A stretch of DNA of 64,000 nucleotides from Agromyces cerinus subsp. cerinus (lineage in GTDB: Bacteria > Actinomycetota > Actinomycetes > Actinomycetales > Microbacteriaceae). Positions 1 to 7,889 of the stretch are shown piece after piece. The notes below the pieces were generated by a model. It worked only from the letters and a program-made list of their open reading frames with translations. It made no database searches and was not told the DNA's origin. Both the position numbers and the translations under genes were made by a program. Every line of letters begins with the position of its first letter. Within the stretch, counting starts at the first letter, position 1. The DNA is taken from positions 682,001 to 746,000 of the forward strand of contig NZ_FSRJ01000001.1 in assembly GCF_900142065.1 (NCBI RefSeq), in the 5' to 3' direction.

Positions 1-2
1 AC

Positions 3-602
3 GACGAGCTCGTGCCGCTCATGCGCCGCGCCCATGGGGCCGGCATCACCCCGGCGGTGCACGCCATCGGCGACCAGGCCAACGCCCGGGTGCTCGATGC
101 GTTCGAAGTGGTCGGATGCACCGGCTCGATCGAGCACGCGCAATTGCTGCGCCGCGACGACGTCGCCCGGTTCGCACGGCTGGGCATCGTCGCGAGCGTG
201 CAACCCGAGCACGCCATGGACGACCGCGACGTCGCCGAACGCTACTGGGCGGGGCGCACCGACCGGGCGTTCATGCTCGCCGATCTCGCAGCGGCGGGCG
301 TCGAACTCGCCCTCGGCTCCGATGCGCCTGTCGCGCCGCTCGACCCGTGGGTCGCGATCGCGGCAGCCGTCGGTCGCACCCGCGACGGGCGCGAGCCGTG
401 GCATCCCGAACAGGCGATCGAAGCACGTGCCGCGCTCGCCGCGTCGACCGGCGGGCAGGGAACGACGGTGCGCACGGGAATGCGCGCTGATCTCGCCGTG
501 CTCGAGCTCGACCCGTACGCGGCATCCGTCGACGAACTGCGCACCATGCCGGTTGCCGCGACCCTGCTCGGCGGACGCATCACACACTCGGTGCCGGCGT
601 AG
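3..602 (+). CDS. Amidohydrolase (amidohydrolase family 3, YtcJ-like), C-terminal part
   Basis: The reading frame is open from the first bases of the window, so this is the C-terminal part of a longer gene starting upstream. About 199 residues are visible. They carry the late metal-site features of the YtcJ/amidohydrolase-3 family: an HAIGDQAN motif near the visible start, a GSIEHAQ strand, a later LGSDAPV segment whose Asp is the usual catalytic/metal residue, and a closing region with GMRADLAVLE typical of the composite beta-sandwich domain. The family hydrolyses amide or related C-N bonds with divalent metal; the substrate cannot be told from this fragment. The stop is followed by about 50 bases and then an AT-rich regulatory region of the next gene. 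Confidence 0.8.
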   Translation, partial: DELVPLMRRAHGAGITPAVHAIGDQANARVLDAFEVVGCTGSIEHAQLLRRDDVARFARLGIVASVQPEHAMDDRDVAERYWAGRTDRAFMLADLAAAGVELALGSDAPVAPLDPWVAIAAAVGRTRDGREPWHPEQAIEARAALAASTGGQGTTVRTGMRADLAVLELDPYAASVDELRTMPVAATLLGGRITHSVPA

Positions 603-656
603 CGGCGGAGTCTGCACGCGGCGGCCATGCGGGATCACACTCCGCCATGGCCGAGG

Positions 657-721
657 TATGAAATATCGTCCTGATTCATAAAATACTCGCTAACTCTTAT
701 GAAGTTCAGTCATTTCTCATA
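657..721 (+). promoter_or_regulatory. Tandem palindromic operator before the Fic gene
   Basis: Two copies of TATGA-N14-TCATA lie in a conspicuously AT-rich stretch: half-sites at 657-661 and 676-680, then 698-702 and 717-721. The copies are 41 bp apart, close to four helical turns, so both would sit on the same DNA face. TTCATAA (675-681) and TTATGAA (697-703) additionally form a perfect inverted repeat linking the two. The array ends just before the Fic gene. This is what is seen; binding by a dimeric repressor, possibly the Fic protein's own C-terminal helix-turn-helix, is inference. Confidence 0.55.
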
Positions 722-762
722 AAATGGCGGAGGTGGACTCTGAATCCGTACGAGGAGAGCTG

Positions 763-1956
763 ATGAGCGCAACCGACCCCTGGCCGGCCATCGGCGCCGA
801 GACCCTCGACTGGCAGAGCCGATACGCCGAGTCGTCACTGCTCGAGCGATACAGCCCGCGGCCGCAGACCTACGAGGCCGCGGTACCGCCGCTCATCTCC
901 GAGCGTGCGCTGCGGCTGAGCCCTGGAACCGCCGCGCTCGCGCGCGCGGCCGAGAATGAGCTCATTCGCTTCGACGCGTCGCTGAACGACGAGATGACCG
1001 GGTTCGCGCCGCTGCTGCTGCGGTCCGAGGCTGCCGCGTCATCGCAGATCGAACACCTCTCCGCCAGCGCCCGGGCGATCCTGACCGCCGAGATCGGGGA
1101 CACGGGCAAGCGGAACGCTACCGAGATCGTGGGGAACACCCGGGCGATGCAGTCCGCCCTCGCCCTCGCCGACGAGCTCACGTCGGAATCCGTGCGCACG
1201 ATGCACCGAGTCCTCATGGACGGCACGAACCATACGCCAGGGGAGTGGCGCACCGAGCCCGTGTGGATCGGCACGAGCGCACGCAGCCCCGTCGGTGCGA
1301 CGTTCGTCGCCCCAAGGCACGAACGGGTGTCCGGACTCATGGATGATGTGATGGCCTTCGCCAGGCGGGACGACCTCCCGGTTCTCGCACAAGTCGCCGT
1401 CGCGCACGCCCAGTTCGAGACCATCCACCCCTTCACCGACGGCAACGGCCGCACCGGGCGCGCGCTCGTGCAGTCGATGCTCCGTGGCAAGGACATCACC
1501 CGCTCCGTGACCGTCCCGGTCTCCGCCGGGCTCCTCACCGACGTGAACGCGTACCACGACGCGCTCATCGCCTACCGCGCGGGCGACATCGGGCCGATCA
1601 TCGAGCAGATGGCCATCGCCGGTGACGATGCGATCCACAACGCCCGCACCCTCATCGCCCAGCTGCGCGAGACGACAGCCGGGTGGCGCGAGACCGTGAA
1701 GCCGCGCCGCGGCTCCCAACTCGAGAAGGTGCTCGACTACGCGGCCCGGCAGCCCGTATTCACCGCAGCCACGGCCTCCGCGGATCTCGGCATCGGGACG
1801 ACGAACGTCTACCCGCATCTGCGGAGGCTCGCAGAGTTCGGCATCCTCGAGCAGAAGTCCGAGTACAAGATGGGCCAGGTCTGGCGCTCCGACGAGGTGC
1901 TCGTCGCGCTCGACCAGTTCGCGGAGCGTGCCGGCCGCCGACGGAACCGACCCTGA
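763..1956 (+). CDS. Fic family protein with C-terminal winged helix domain
   Basis: A 397-residue Fic protein, expected to transfer AMP (or another phosphate-containing group) from a nucleotide to hydroxyl side chains of target proteins. The complete active-site motif HPFTDGNGRTGR is at about residues 222-233, with the catalytic His at 222. An SSQIEH segment near residue 92 matches the N-terminal (S/T)xxxE inhibitory helix of class II Fic proteins, though the usual final G/N is His. The last ~75 residues look like a winged helix-turn-helix, common in stand-alone actinobacterial Fic proteins. The ATG at 763 is chosen because GAGGAGAG sits just upstream; an in-frame ATG at 724 has no ribosome binding site and abuts the operator repeats. 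No partner antitoxin gene adjoins it. Confidence 0.88.
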   Translation: MSATDPWPAIGAETLDWQSRYAESSLLERYSPRPQTYEAAVPPLISERALRLSPGTAALARAAENELIRFDASLNDEMTGFAPLLLRSEAAASSQIEHLSASARAILTAEIGDTGKRNATEIVGNTRAMQSALALADELTSESVRTMHRVLMDGTNHTPGEWRTEPVWIGTSARSPVGATFVAPRHERVSGLMDDVMAFARRDDLPVLAQVAVAHAQFETIHPFTDGNGRTGRALVQSMLRGKDITRSVTVPVSAGLLTDVNAYHDALIAYRAGDIGPIIEQMAIAGDDAIHNARTLIAQLRETTAGWRETVKPRRGSQLEKVLDYAARQPVFTAATASADLGIGTTNVYPHLRRLAEFGILEQKSEYKMGQVWRSDEVLVALDQFAERAGRRRNRP

Positions 1957-1973
1957 AGCGACCACGGTGACTC

Positions 1974-1989
1974 CGGGGGAAAACCCCCG
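1974..1989 (+). terminator. Small GC hairpin after fic
   Basis: CGGGGG, loop AAAA, CCCCCG form a 6-bp stem 17 bases after the fic stop. There is no clear T-run after it, so it is a weak terminator candidate. Confidence 0.35.
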
Positions 1990-2047
1990 CCTCGATTCGG
2001 CTGTCCTCCGGCTGTGACCGCGACGCGCCGCTCGCGAGGCTGGAACC

Positions 2048-3595
2048 ATGCCAGTGACACGCCTCCGACCTCCTCCGCTCCGTCGCCCCCGCGCCGTGCT
2101 CGGCACCGCGCTCGCCGCAATCGCCGCCGGCGGACTCGTGGCGATCGCCTTCGCCGGATGCGGCGTCGTCGGGCCCGGCCCGATCTCGACGGTCGGCAAG
2201 GTCGACTTCGACACCCCGCTGGCGATCCCGCCGCTCGCCGAGTCCACCGTCGACGCCGACGGCACCCGCGTGTTCTCGCTCGACGCCCAGGCGGGCACGA
2301 CCGAGTTCACTCCGGGCGAGCCGAGCGCCACCTGGGGCTTCAACGGCAACTACCTCGGCCCGACCCTCGTGGCCGAGCGCGGCGAGCACGTGCGCGTCGA
2401 CGTCGCGAATTCGCTCGACGAGCCGACGACCGTGCACTGGCACGGCATGCACCTGCCGGCCGAGATGGACGGCGGCCCGCACCAGATGGTGGCACCGGAT
2501 GCCTCGTGGTCGCCCGAGTGGGACATCGACCAGCAGGCCGCGACGCTCTGGTACCACCCGCACCCGCACGGCGAGACCGAGGATCACGTCGCGAGGGGGC
2601 TCGCGGGCATGTTCATCCTGCACGACGAGCACGAGCGCTCCCTCGGGCTGCCGTCGGAGTACGGCGTCGACGACGTTCCGGTCATCGTGCAGGACTCCGG
2701 CTTCTCCGCTGAAGGGGAGCAGGAGTCGAAGCAGCGCGGGTACGCCGGCGGGCTCGGCGACGAACTCATCGTCAACGGCACCCGCGGCCCGTACCTCGAG
2801 GTCTCCGATGAACTCGTGCGCCTGCGACTGCTGAACGCCTCGACCGCGCGAACCTACGCCTTCACGTGGGGCGACGCGCGCCCCGTGGAGCTCATCGCGA
2901 CCGACGGCGGGCTGCTCGAGGCATCCGTCTCGCTCGATCATGTGCGTCTGTCGCCGGGCGAACGCGCCGAGGTGCTGGTGCGCGTCACACCCGGCGAGCG
3001 CGTCGTGCTGCAGTCGAAGATGACCCCCGAGATCGCGGGTCTCGTGGGGCCGGTCGCCGACACCAACGGCGGCAGCGACGCCTTCGACGTGCTCGAGGTG
3101 CGCGCAGCCGAGACGCTCGACCCGGCACCGCCGGTGCCCGCCGCGCTCAACACGATCGACGACTTCGACGAGTCCGAGGTCGCGATGACCCGCAACTTCA
3201 CCCTCAATGACAGCTTCGAGATCAACGGCGAGGCGATGGACATGGGCCGTATCGACGAGACCGTGACCGTCGACACCCTCGAGCGGTGGATCGTCGACAA
3301 CGCGACATCGCTGCCGCACAGCTTCCACGTGCACGACGTGCAGTTCCGCATCGCGTCGATCGACGGTGCTGCGCCGCCAGCCGAGCTCGCGGGCTGGAAG
3401 GACACGATCTTCACCGAGCCCGAGAAGAAGTACGAACTGCTGATGCGGTTCGAGGACTACTCCGACCCCGACACGCCGTACATGTACCACTGCCACCTGC
3501 TGTGGCACGAAGACCAGGGGATGATGGGCCAGTTCGCCGTCGTCGAGCCCGGTCAGCGTGCCACGATTACTGAAGGAACCCATCATGAGCACTGA
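2048..3595 (+). CDS. Multicopper oxidase, lipoprotein
   Basis: A 515-residue multicopper oxidase of the CueO/CotA/bilirubin-oxidase type. It oxidises a substrate (cuprous copper, phenolics or bilirubin-like compounds in relatives) and reduces O2 to water. All four copper-ligand motifs are intact: HWHG at 130-133, HPHPHG at 170-175, HSFHVH at 424-429, and HCHLLWH at 481-487 with a following Met for the type 1 site. The N-terminus has an arginine-rich region, a hydrophobic stretch and an AGC lipobox near residue 37, so it should be an externally anchored lipoprotein. Its 3' end overlaps the downstream sensor kinase by 11 bases, so the two are translationally linked. No CopY- or CsoR-like gene adjoins, so a role in copper tolerance is only a possibility. 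Confidence 0.92.
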   Translation: MPVTRLRPPPLRRPRAVLGTALAAIAAGGLVAIAFAGCGVVGPGPISTVGKVDFDTPLAIPPLAESTVDADGTRVFSLDAQAGTTEFTPGEPSATWGFNGNYLGPTLVAERGEHVRVDVANSLDEPTTVHWHGMHLPAEMDGGPHQMVAPDASWSPEWDIDQQAATLWYHPHPHGETEDHVARGLAGMFILHDEHERSLGLPSEYGVDDVPVIVQDSGFSAEGEQESKQRGYAGGLGDELIVNGTRGPYLEVSDELVRLRLLNASTARTYAFTWGDARPVELIATDGGLLEASVSLDHVRLSPGERAEVLVRVTPGERVVLQSKMTPEIAGLVGPVADTNGGSDAFDVLEVRAAETLDPAPPVPAALNTIDDFDESEVAMTRNFTLNDSFEINGEAMDMGRIDETVTVDTLERWIVDNATSLPHSFHVHDVQFRIASIDGAAPPAELAGWKDTIFTEPEKKYELLMRFEDYSDPDTPYMYHCHLLWHEDQGMMGQFAVVEPGQRATITEGTHHEH

Positions 3596-5015
3596 CACCA
3601 CTGAGACCACGGCGACGCCCCCGGCGTCCGCCTCCGTCGCGACCACCGATGCCGCGCCGAAGCGCCGCAGCTACTGGTCGCTGTGGGCGAAGGTGCCGCG
3701 CGAGTTCGCCTTCCTCATCCTCACCATGCCGATCGCGATCACCGGGCTCGTCGTGCTCGCGACGACCTTCTTCACCGGACTCGGGCTGATCGCACTGGTC
3801 TTCGGCGTCTTCATCGTCGTCGCATCGCTCTTCATCGCCCGCGGGTTCGGCACCCTCGAGCTCGTGCGCCTGCGTTGGGCGGGTCGCACCGAGATCACCC
3901 GCCCGGTCTGGGACCGCGACAACCGCGAGCAGGGCTTCTGGCGCACGATCTTCGCACCGTTCGTCGACGGCCACTACTGGCTCTACATGCTGCACGGCAT
4001 GGTGATCAACCCGGTCATCAGCATCGTCTCGTGGAGCATCACGATCGCGTGGACGTCGGTCGCCCTCGGCGGCACGACGGGGTGGATCTGGCAGCGCTAC
4101 ATCCCCGACGGTCGCGGCGACCAGGACTTCTGGCTCTACGACGTCGTCGTCGACTGGATGTTCCCGGGCAACACCTGGCAGATCGATCCCGTCGTCGGTG
4201 AGACGGTCTTCGAGTTCATCCTCGGCCTGATCTTCCTCGCCACCCTGCCGTTCGTGTTCCGCGGCCTCACGCTGCTGCACGACGTCATCGCGCGCGGCGT
4301 GCTGGGCTCGTGGCGCTCCGAAGCCCTCGAGCGCGAGGTCGCGCAGCTCGCCGCCTCCCGCGGTGCAGCGGTGCAGGCCGAAGACGCGTCGCTTCGCCGC
4401 CTCGAGCGCGACATCCACGACGGCCCGCAGCAGCGGCTCGTGCGGCTGCAGATGGACCTCGCCGCGATCGAGCGCAAGCTCGAGCGCGACCCCGAGTCGG
4501 CGCGCGAGCTGCTCGTCGAGGCCCGCGAGCAGGCCCGCGAGACCCTCGACGAACTGCGTGCGCTCTCGCGCGGGTTCGCCCCGCCGATCCTGCAGGACCG
4601 CGGTCTCGCCGTCGCCCTGCAGTCGGTCGCGGCCCGCAGCCCGATCCCGGTCACGGTCGAGATCGACCTGCCGACGGATGCCACGCTGCCCGCGTCGATC
4701 GAGCGCAACGCCTACTTCATCGCCGCCGAACTGCTCACGAACGCCGTGAAGCACGCCGAGGCGAGCGGCATCCGCCTCACCGTCTCGACGCGCGACACGG
4801 GTGCGACGGGGCACTGGCTCGATCTGTGGGTGACCGACAACGGCCGCGGCGGCGCATCGCCGACCGCAGGGCACGGCCTCGCCGGGCTCGATGAGCGCGT
4901 GCAGGGCCTCCGCGGCGTGCTCGTCGTCGACAGCCCCGTCGGCGGGCCCACCACGATCGGCGCGCACATCCCGTTCGCGCCGCTCGCGGCGGCGGAGACG
5001 GCGCTCCAGGCCTGA
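3585..5015 (+). CDS. NarL-family sensor histidine kinase
   Basis: A 476-residue two-component sensor kinase. An N-terminal tail of about 30 residues is followed by two membrane hairpins and a charged linker (a region resembling the actinobacterial putative-sensor domain), then a HisKA_3 dimerisation domain with the phospho-acceptor in RDIHDGPQQRL (His278), and a HATPase domain with an N-box (AAELLTNAVKHAEA), DNGRGG and GHGLAGL. The ATG at 3585 has GAAGGA upstream; an earlier in-frame ATG at 3558 lies inside the oxidase gene without a site. It overlaps the oxidase gene and precedes a LuxR-type response regulator, so the three form one functional unit. The signal it senses is unknown. Confidence 0.92.
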   Translation: MSTDTTETTATPPASASVATTDAAPKRRSYWSLWAKVPREFAFLILTMPIAITGLVVLATTFFTGLGLIALVFGVFIVVASLFIARGFGTLELVRLRWAGRTEITRPVWDRDNREQGFWRTIFAPFVDGHYWLYMLHGMVINPVISIVSWSITIAWTSVALGGTTGWIWQRYIPDGRGDQDFWLYDVVVDWMFPGNTWQIDPVVGETVFEFILGLIFLATLPFVFRGLTLLHDVIARGVLGSWRSEALEREVAQLAASRGAAVQAEDASLRRLERDIHDGPQQRLVRLQMDLAAIERKLERDPESARELLVEAREQARETLDELRALSRGFAPPILQDRGLAVALQSVAARSPIPVTVEIDLPTDATLPASIERNAYFIAAELLTNAVKHAEASGIRLTVSTRDTGATGHWLDLWVTDNGRGGASPTAGHGLAGLDERVQGLRGVLVVDSPVGGPTTIGAHIPFAPLAAAETALQA

Positions 5016-5023
5016 CCCTGCGC

Positions 5024-5064
5024 AGCGGATGCCTCGTGGCCCGTGCGGCCACGAGGCATCCGCT
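5024..5064 (+). terminator. Long perfect hairpin between kinase and regulator genes
   Basis: AGCGGATGCCTCGTGGC (5024-5040) is perfectly complementary to 5048-5064 across a 7-base loop. The 17-bp stem sits 8 bases after the kinase stop. There is no T-tail, but the next gene has its own -10 element at 5075, so a terminator or processing hairpin is likely. Confidence 0.6.
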
Positions 5065-5074
5065 CGCCCGCCGA

Positions 5075-5080
5075 TAGTGT
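5075..5080 (+). promoter_or_regulatory. -10 element of a predicted leaderless promoter
   Basis: TAGTGT is followed by exactly six bases and then the ATG of the response regulator. Transcription would start at or very near the ATG, and no ribosome binding site is present (GGGGGC precedes the ATG). Confidence 0.5.
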
Positions 5081-5086
5081 GGGGGC

Positions 5087-5743
5087 ATGACCGATCGCGC
5101 CCCGCTCCGCATCGTGCTCGCCGAGGACTCGGTGCTGCTCCGCGAGGGGCTCGTGCGGCTCTTTGACGAGGCCGGCTTCGAGACGGTGGCCGCCTACGGC
5201 GAGGCCGATTCGCTGCTCGCGGCGCTCGACGAGACCCGGCCCGACCTCGCGATCCTCGACGTGCGCATGCCGCCGACGTTCCGCGACGAGGGGGTGCGCG
5301 CGGCGATCGAACTGCGACGGCGCATGCCGAAGGTCGGCGTGCTGCTGCTCAGCCAGTACGTCGAGGGCACGTACGCCCATGAACTGCTGTCTTCGGGCGA
5401 GGGCGGCATGGGCTATCTGCTGAAAGACCGCGTCGCCTCGCTCGACGAGCTCGAAGACGCCGTCGAGCGGGTCAGCCAGGGCGGCACCGTGCTCGACCCG
5501 CAGGTCGTGCGCGAGCTGCTCGCCCGCCGCAGCGACCCGCTCGAGACCCTGACGCCCCGCGAGCGCGAGGTCATGACGCTCATGGCCGAGGGGCGCACCA
5601 ACGCCGGCATCGCGAAGCAGCTCTTCATCGGCGTCGGCGCCGTGGAGAAGAACGTCACGTCGATCTTCCAGAAGCTCGGACTCGAGGACTCCGGCACCGA
5701 CCACCGGCGCGTGCTCGCCGTGCTCACCTGGTTGCAGCGCTGA
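5087..5743 (+). CDS. LuxR/NarL-family response regulator
   Basis: A 218-residue response regulator, partner of the upstream histidine kinase. The receiver domain has acidic residues in LAEDSVLLREG, the phospho-acceptor Asp58 in LAILDVRMPP, and a lysine in YLLKDRV. The C-terminal LuxR helix-turn-helix begins with LTPREREVMTLMAEG (about residues 154-168) and ends with a DNA-recognition helix around VGAVEKNVTSIFQKL. It probably controls the oxidase operon or its own genes. Although in the same orientation as the kinase, it is separated from it by a strong hairpin and has its own leaderless-type promoter, so its level may be set independently. Confidence 0.93.
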   Translation: MTDRAPLRIVLAEDSVLLREGLVRLFDEAGFETVAAYGEADSLLAALDETRPDLAILDVRMPPTFRDEGVRAAIELRRRMPKVGVLLLSQYVEGTYAHELLSSGEGGMGYLLKDRVASLDELEDAVERVSQGGTVLDPQVVRELLARRSDPLETLTPREREVMTLMAEGRTNAGIAKQLFIGVGAVEKNVTSIFQKLGLEDSGTDHRRVLAVLTWLQR

Positions 5744-5768
5744 CGCGCCGCGCCGGGCTCGTCGCCGG

Positions 5769-6500
5769 TCATGCCTGCGGGCTGCGACGAAGCGGCACGT
5801 GCGTGCGGAACGACGCGATGTAGGAACGATAGCCTCGGCGCGTCCATGCGGCGAGCACGATGAGGCCAGCGGCAGCTCCGAGGGTGAGTGCCAGCCAGAT
5901 CGGTCCGCTGAGGGCGGCGACGAAGGCCCCGACGAAGAGCCCCACGACCGAGGCCTCCACGAGCGCGATGAGCATCATGCTGCTTGCGATCACCTGGCTG
6001 CCGCTGCCGCGATCGCCGAAGTAGTGGTACGTGCGTCTGCTGCCCTCCATGTCGTCGTTCGGCGACATCAGCAGGTACGGTTCGAGGCCCGGGTCCAGAT
6101 CGACGTAGGCCCCGCGCAGCCGGTTCATGGCGACGACGTACATCAGGTCCTCGGTTGCCGTGTTGAAGACCCGCAGCGTCGTGATGAAGCCCAGCAGAAC
6201 GAGCAGGAGCAACACGCCGAGCGCGGCGACGCCGAACCATCCGCGGAACCCCGTGGCGTTGCCCAACACGCCGAGCGTGACGAGCCCCGCCGAGACGAGC
6301 GTGAGGAAGATCGCGATGCGGGTCAGCACCTCGCTCTGCGTGGTCGAACGGGAGGCGAGCAGGCTCCAGTGCTCGGTGGCGAGCATCTGCGCGCGCAACG
6401 ACTTCTGCGCGTCGGTCAGGGGCGGGTCGGATGCCGCGCCCGAACTCGCGCCCGCGGCATCCGCCGAAGACGAAACGGGCCCGGGTGCATCGGCCGTCAT
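5769..6500 (-). CDS. Four-helix membrane protein of unknown function
   Basis: About 243 residues. A disordered Ala/Ser/Pro-rich N-terminal tail precedes a short amphipathic segment, two closely spaced membrane helices (about residues 65-115), a soluble loop of about 60 residues with a DLDPGLEPYLLMSP stretch, and a second helix pair, ending with an arginine-rich cytoplasmic tail. No enzyme motif is visible and I do not recognise the family. The start is uncertain: the ATG at 6500 (and a GTG at 6515) lie inside a 15-bp hairpin, so an internal start further along the disordered tail cannot be excluded. It lies downstream of dps in the same direction, 42 bases away. Confidence 0.7.
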   Translation of the reverse strand: MTADAPGPVSSSADAAGASSGAASDPPLTDAQKSLRAQMLATEHWSLLASRSTTQSEVLTRIAIFLTLVSAGLVTLGVLGNATGFRGWFGVAALGVLLLLVLLGFITTLRVFNTATEDLMYVVAMNRLRGAYVDLDPGLEPYLLMSPNDDMEGSRRTYHYFGDRGSGSQVIASSMMLIALVEASVVGLFVGAFVAALSGPIWLALTLGAAAGLIVLAAWTRRGYRSYIASFRTHVPLRRSPQA

Positions 6501-6525
6501 ACCGGCATTCTGCACCCGGGCCCGT
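6475..6525 (-). terminator. 15-bp hairpin after dps, enclosing the next start codon
   Basis: ACGGGCCCGGGTGCA (6475-6489) pairs perfectly with 6511-6525. On the minus strand it begins 18 bases after the dps stop, as a terminator would, but its 21-base loop contains the ATG of the membrane-protein gene. Confidence 0.55.
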
Positions 6526-6542
6526 CAGCCCGCCATCGCGTG

Positions 6543-7040
6543 TTACTTCACGGCGACGTGCGAGAAGAGGAACCAGCGGTCCTTGTCGAGGCCGCGGCGG
6601 ATCTCGATCACGACGTCCTGGCTCACCGGGTCGAGCTCGTCGAGACCCTCGATCGCCTCGGCGAGCTTCTCGGCCGTGAGGTCGATCTGCGCGACGACGT
6701 CGGCGATCGCCTCGTCGTAGGGCTGGAAGCCGAGCTTCGGGTTCGCGGCGCCGCTCTTGTCGGCGACGGACTTGAGGCGGCCATCGACGGGCAGGCCCAG
6801 CGCGACGACCCGCTCGGCGGCGAGGTCGGCCCACTCCTGCGCGTGCGCCACGACCTCGTCGAGCAGCTCGTGCACCGCGATGAAGTTCACGCCGCGCACG
6901 TGCCAGTGCGCCTGCTTGCCGTTGACCGCGAGGGCGACGAGCTCCTGCACGACGGGGGTGAGGAACTGGGCGACGCCCGATGCCACGTCGGCGTTCGCGC
7001 CGGCCTTCGGGGTCTTGGGAGCGATCTTGGTGTCGGTCAT
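6543..7040 (-). CDS. dps: Dps-family ferritin-like DNA protection protein
   Basis: A 165-residue Dps protein, the mini-ferritin dodecamer that oxidises and stores iron and shields DNA in starvation and oxidative stress. The four-helix ferritin-like fold shows the diagnostic first-helix segment NGKQAHWHVRGVNF with the His of the inter-subunit ferroxidase site, followed by HELLDEV and an acidic AEERVVALG. The N-terminal tail contains several lysines (TDTKIAPKTPKAG), which in relatives contacts DNA. The ATG at 7040 is chosen because AGGGAAGG lies just upstream; the frame continues upstream but that extension lacks family similarity. Confidence 0.95.
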   Translation of the reverse strand: MTDTKIAPKTPKAGANADVASGVAQFLTPVVQELVALAVNGKQAHWHVRGVNFIAVHELLDEVVAHAQEWADLAAERVVALGLPVDGRLKSVADKSGAANPKLGFQPYDEAIADVVAQIDLTAEKLAEAIEGLDELDPVSQDVVIEIRRGLDKDRWFLFSHVAVK

Positions 7041-7074
7041 ATGGTCCACCTTCCCTGAACGTATGTCGTGTTCA

Positions 7075-7102
7075 ACGCTACGCGGGTGCCCGCATATTTC
7101 AA
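7075..7102 (-). promoter_or_regulatory. Putative dps promoter
   Basis: Read on the minus strand, TTGAAA (7102-7097) is followed after 16 bases by TAGCGT (7080-7075), 34 bases before the dps ATG. This is a reasonable vegetative-type pair; no alternative-sigma signature is obvious. Confidence 0.4.
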
Positions 7103-7156
7103 CCAAGGGAAGGCTGGGCTGATCTGGGGTTGACACGCGGCGTCACGTGCGCTTCT

Positions 7157-7618
7157 TCAGCCGACGTCGATGGTGATCGGGTCGGTCGCGACCGGGCCGG
7201 GGCACTGCCCGGTGTCAGCGGTGCGGCGCCACTCGAGATGCTCGGCAGTCGAGGCGAGTGTCGCGCCGCCGGCATCGAGCACTTCGATCGTCACCTCTTC
7301 AGGTGTGGAGTCGCTGACGTCGATGCGCCAGTGGCCCTTGCCGAGATCGGTCGCGATCCAGAACGGCCCCTCCGTCGGCGGGGCTGTCACCGCAGCCTCG
7401 GCAGACGTCGAACATCCGAGATCCGAGCACATCACGACGAGGTCGGCGACGGCGGCTTGCGGTCCCGTCAGCACGACGTCGACCTGCGAAAGGTAGCCGA
7501 TGGTGGGGCACGCGTTCGGGAAGAGGCATCCCGAACCGCCGACAGTCACGGCAGCGGCGAGTGCCACGGCGCCGAGCGCGCGGCGTGCGCGATGTCGCAG
7601 GCAGGTTGCGGCGTGCAT
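7157..7618 (-). CDS. Small lipoprotein of unknown function
   Basis: About 153 residues. The N-terminus has basic residues, a hydrophobic segment and a VGGSGC lipobox, so it is probably a lipid-anchored surface protein. The mature part contains four further cysteines in two clusters (PNAC and CSDLGC plus one near the C-terminus), which may form disulphides, and otherwise looks like a beta-rich domain. The ATG at 7618 is preceded by GGGAGG and is preferred over earlier in-frame starts. Ends in the same direction as dps but is separated from it by the dps promoter region. No family recognised. Confidence 0.72.
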   Translation of the reverse strand: MHAATCLRHRARRALGAVALAAAVTVGGSGCLFPNACPTIGYLSQVDVVLTGPQAAVADLVVMCSDLGCSTSAEAAVTAPPTEGPFWIATDLGKGHWRIDVSDSTPEEVTIEVLDAGGATLASTAEHLEWRRTADTGQCPGPVATDPITIDVG

Positions 7619-7740
7619 CTGGCCTCCCGAGATCATTCTCGGGCCCATCATCGCGCTGAATCGGTGCCGGTTCCGGTGGTCGCGATGTTCGTTGCCGAAC
7701 CGTTGCGGTGAACCGCTTCGCGGTCTGGTCGGCGAATCTG

Positions 7741-7814
7741 TGGAGGGGATGACGGGAATCGAACCCGCGTGATCAGTTTGGAAGACTGAGGCTCTACCAT
7801 TGAGCTACATCCCC
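7741..7814 (-). tRNA. tRNA-Gly (anticodon TCC)
   Basis: A complete cloverleaf on the minus strand: acceptor GGGGATG pairs with CATCCCC, anticodon loop reads CTTCCAA with TCC, T-arm GTTCGATTC is intact, discriminator U, and the 3' CCA is encoded (7743-7741). Confidence 0.97.
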
Positions 7815-7889
7815 GCGTACCCGCTCGCGGGCACTGGATCATCGTAGTACACGATGACCCCGCTCTTGTGACGCGCGCCGCGTCCGCCG

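Noticed and set aside
1760-3646. Long minus-strand frame across fic and the multicopper oxidase
   Set aside because: Antisense to two well-supported genes and rich in Arg/Val/Gly without domain structure.
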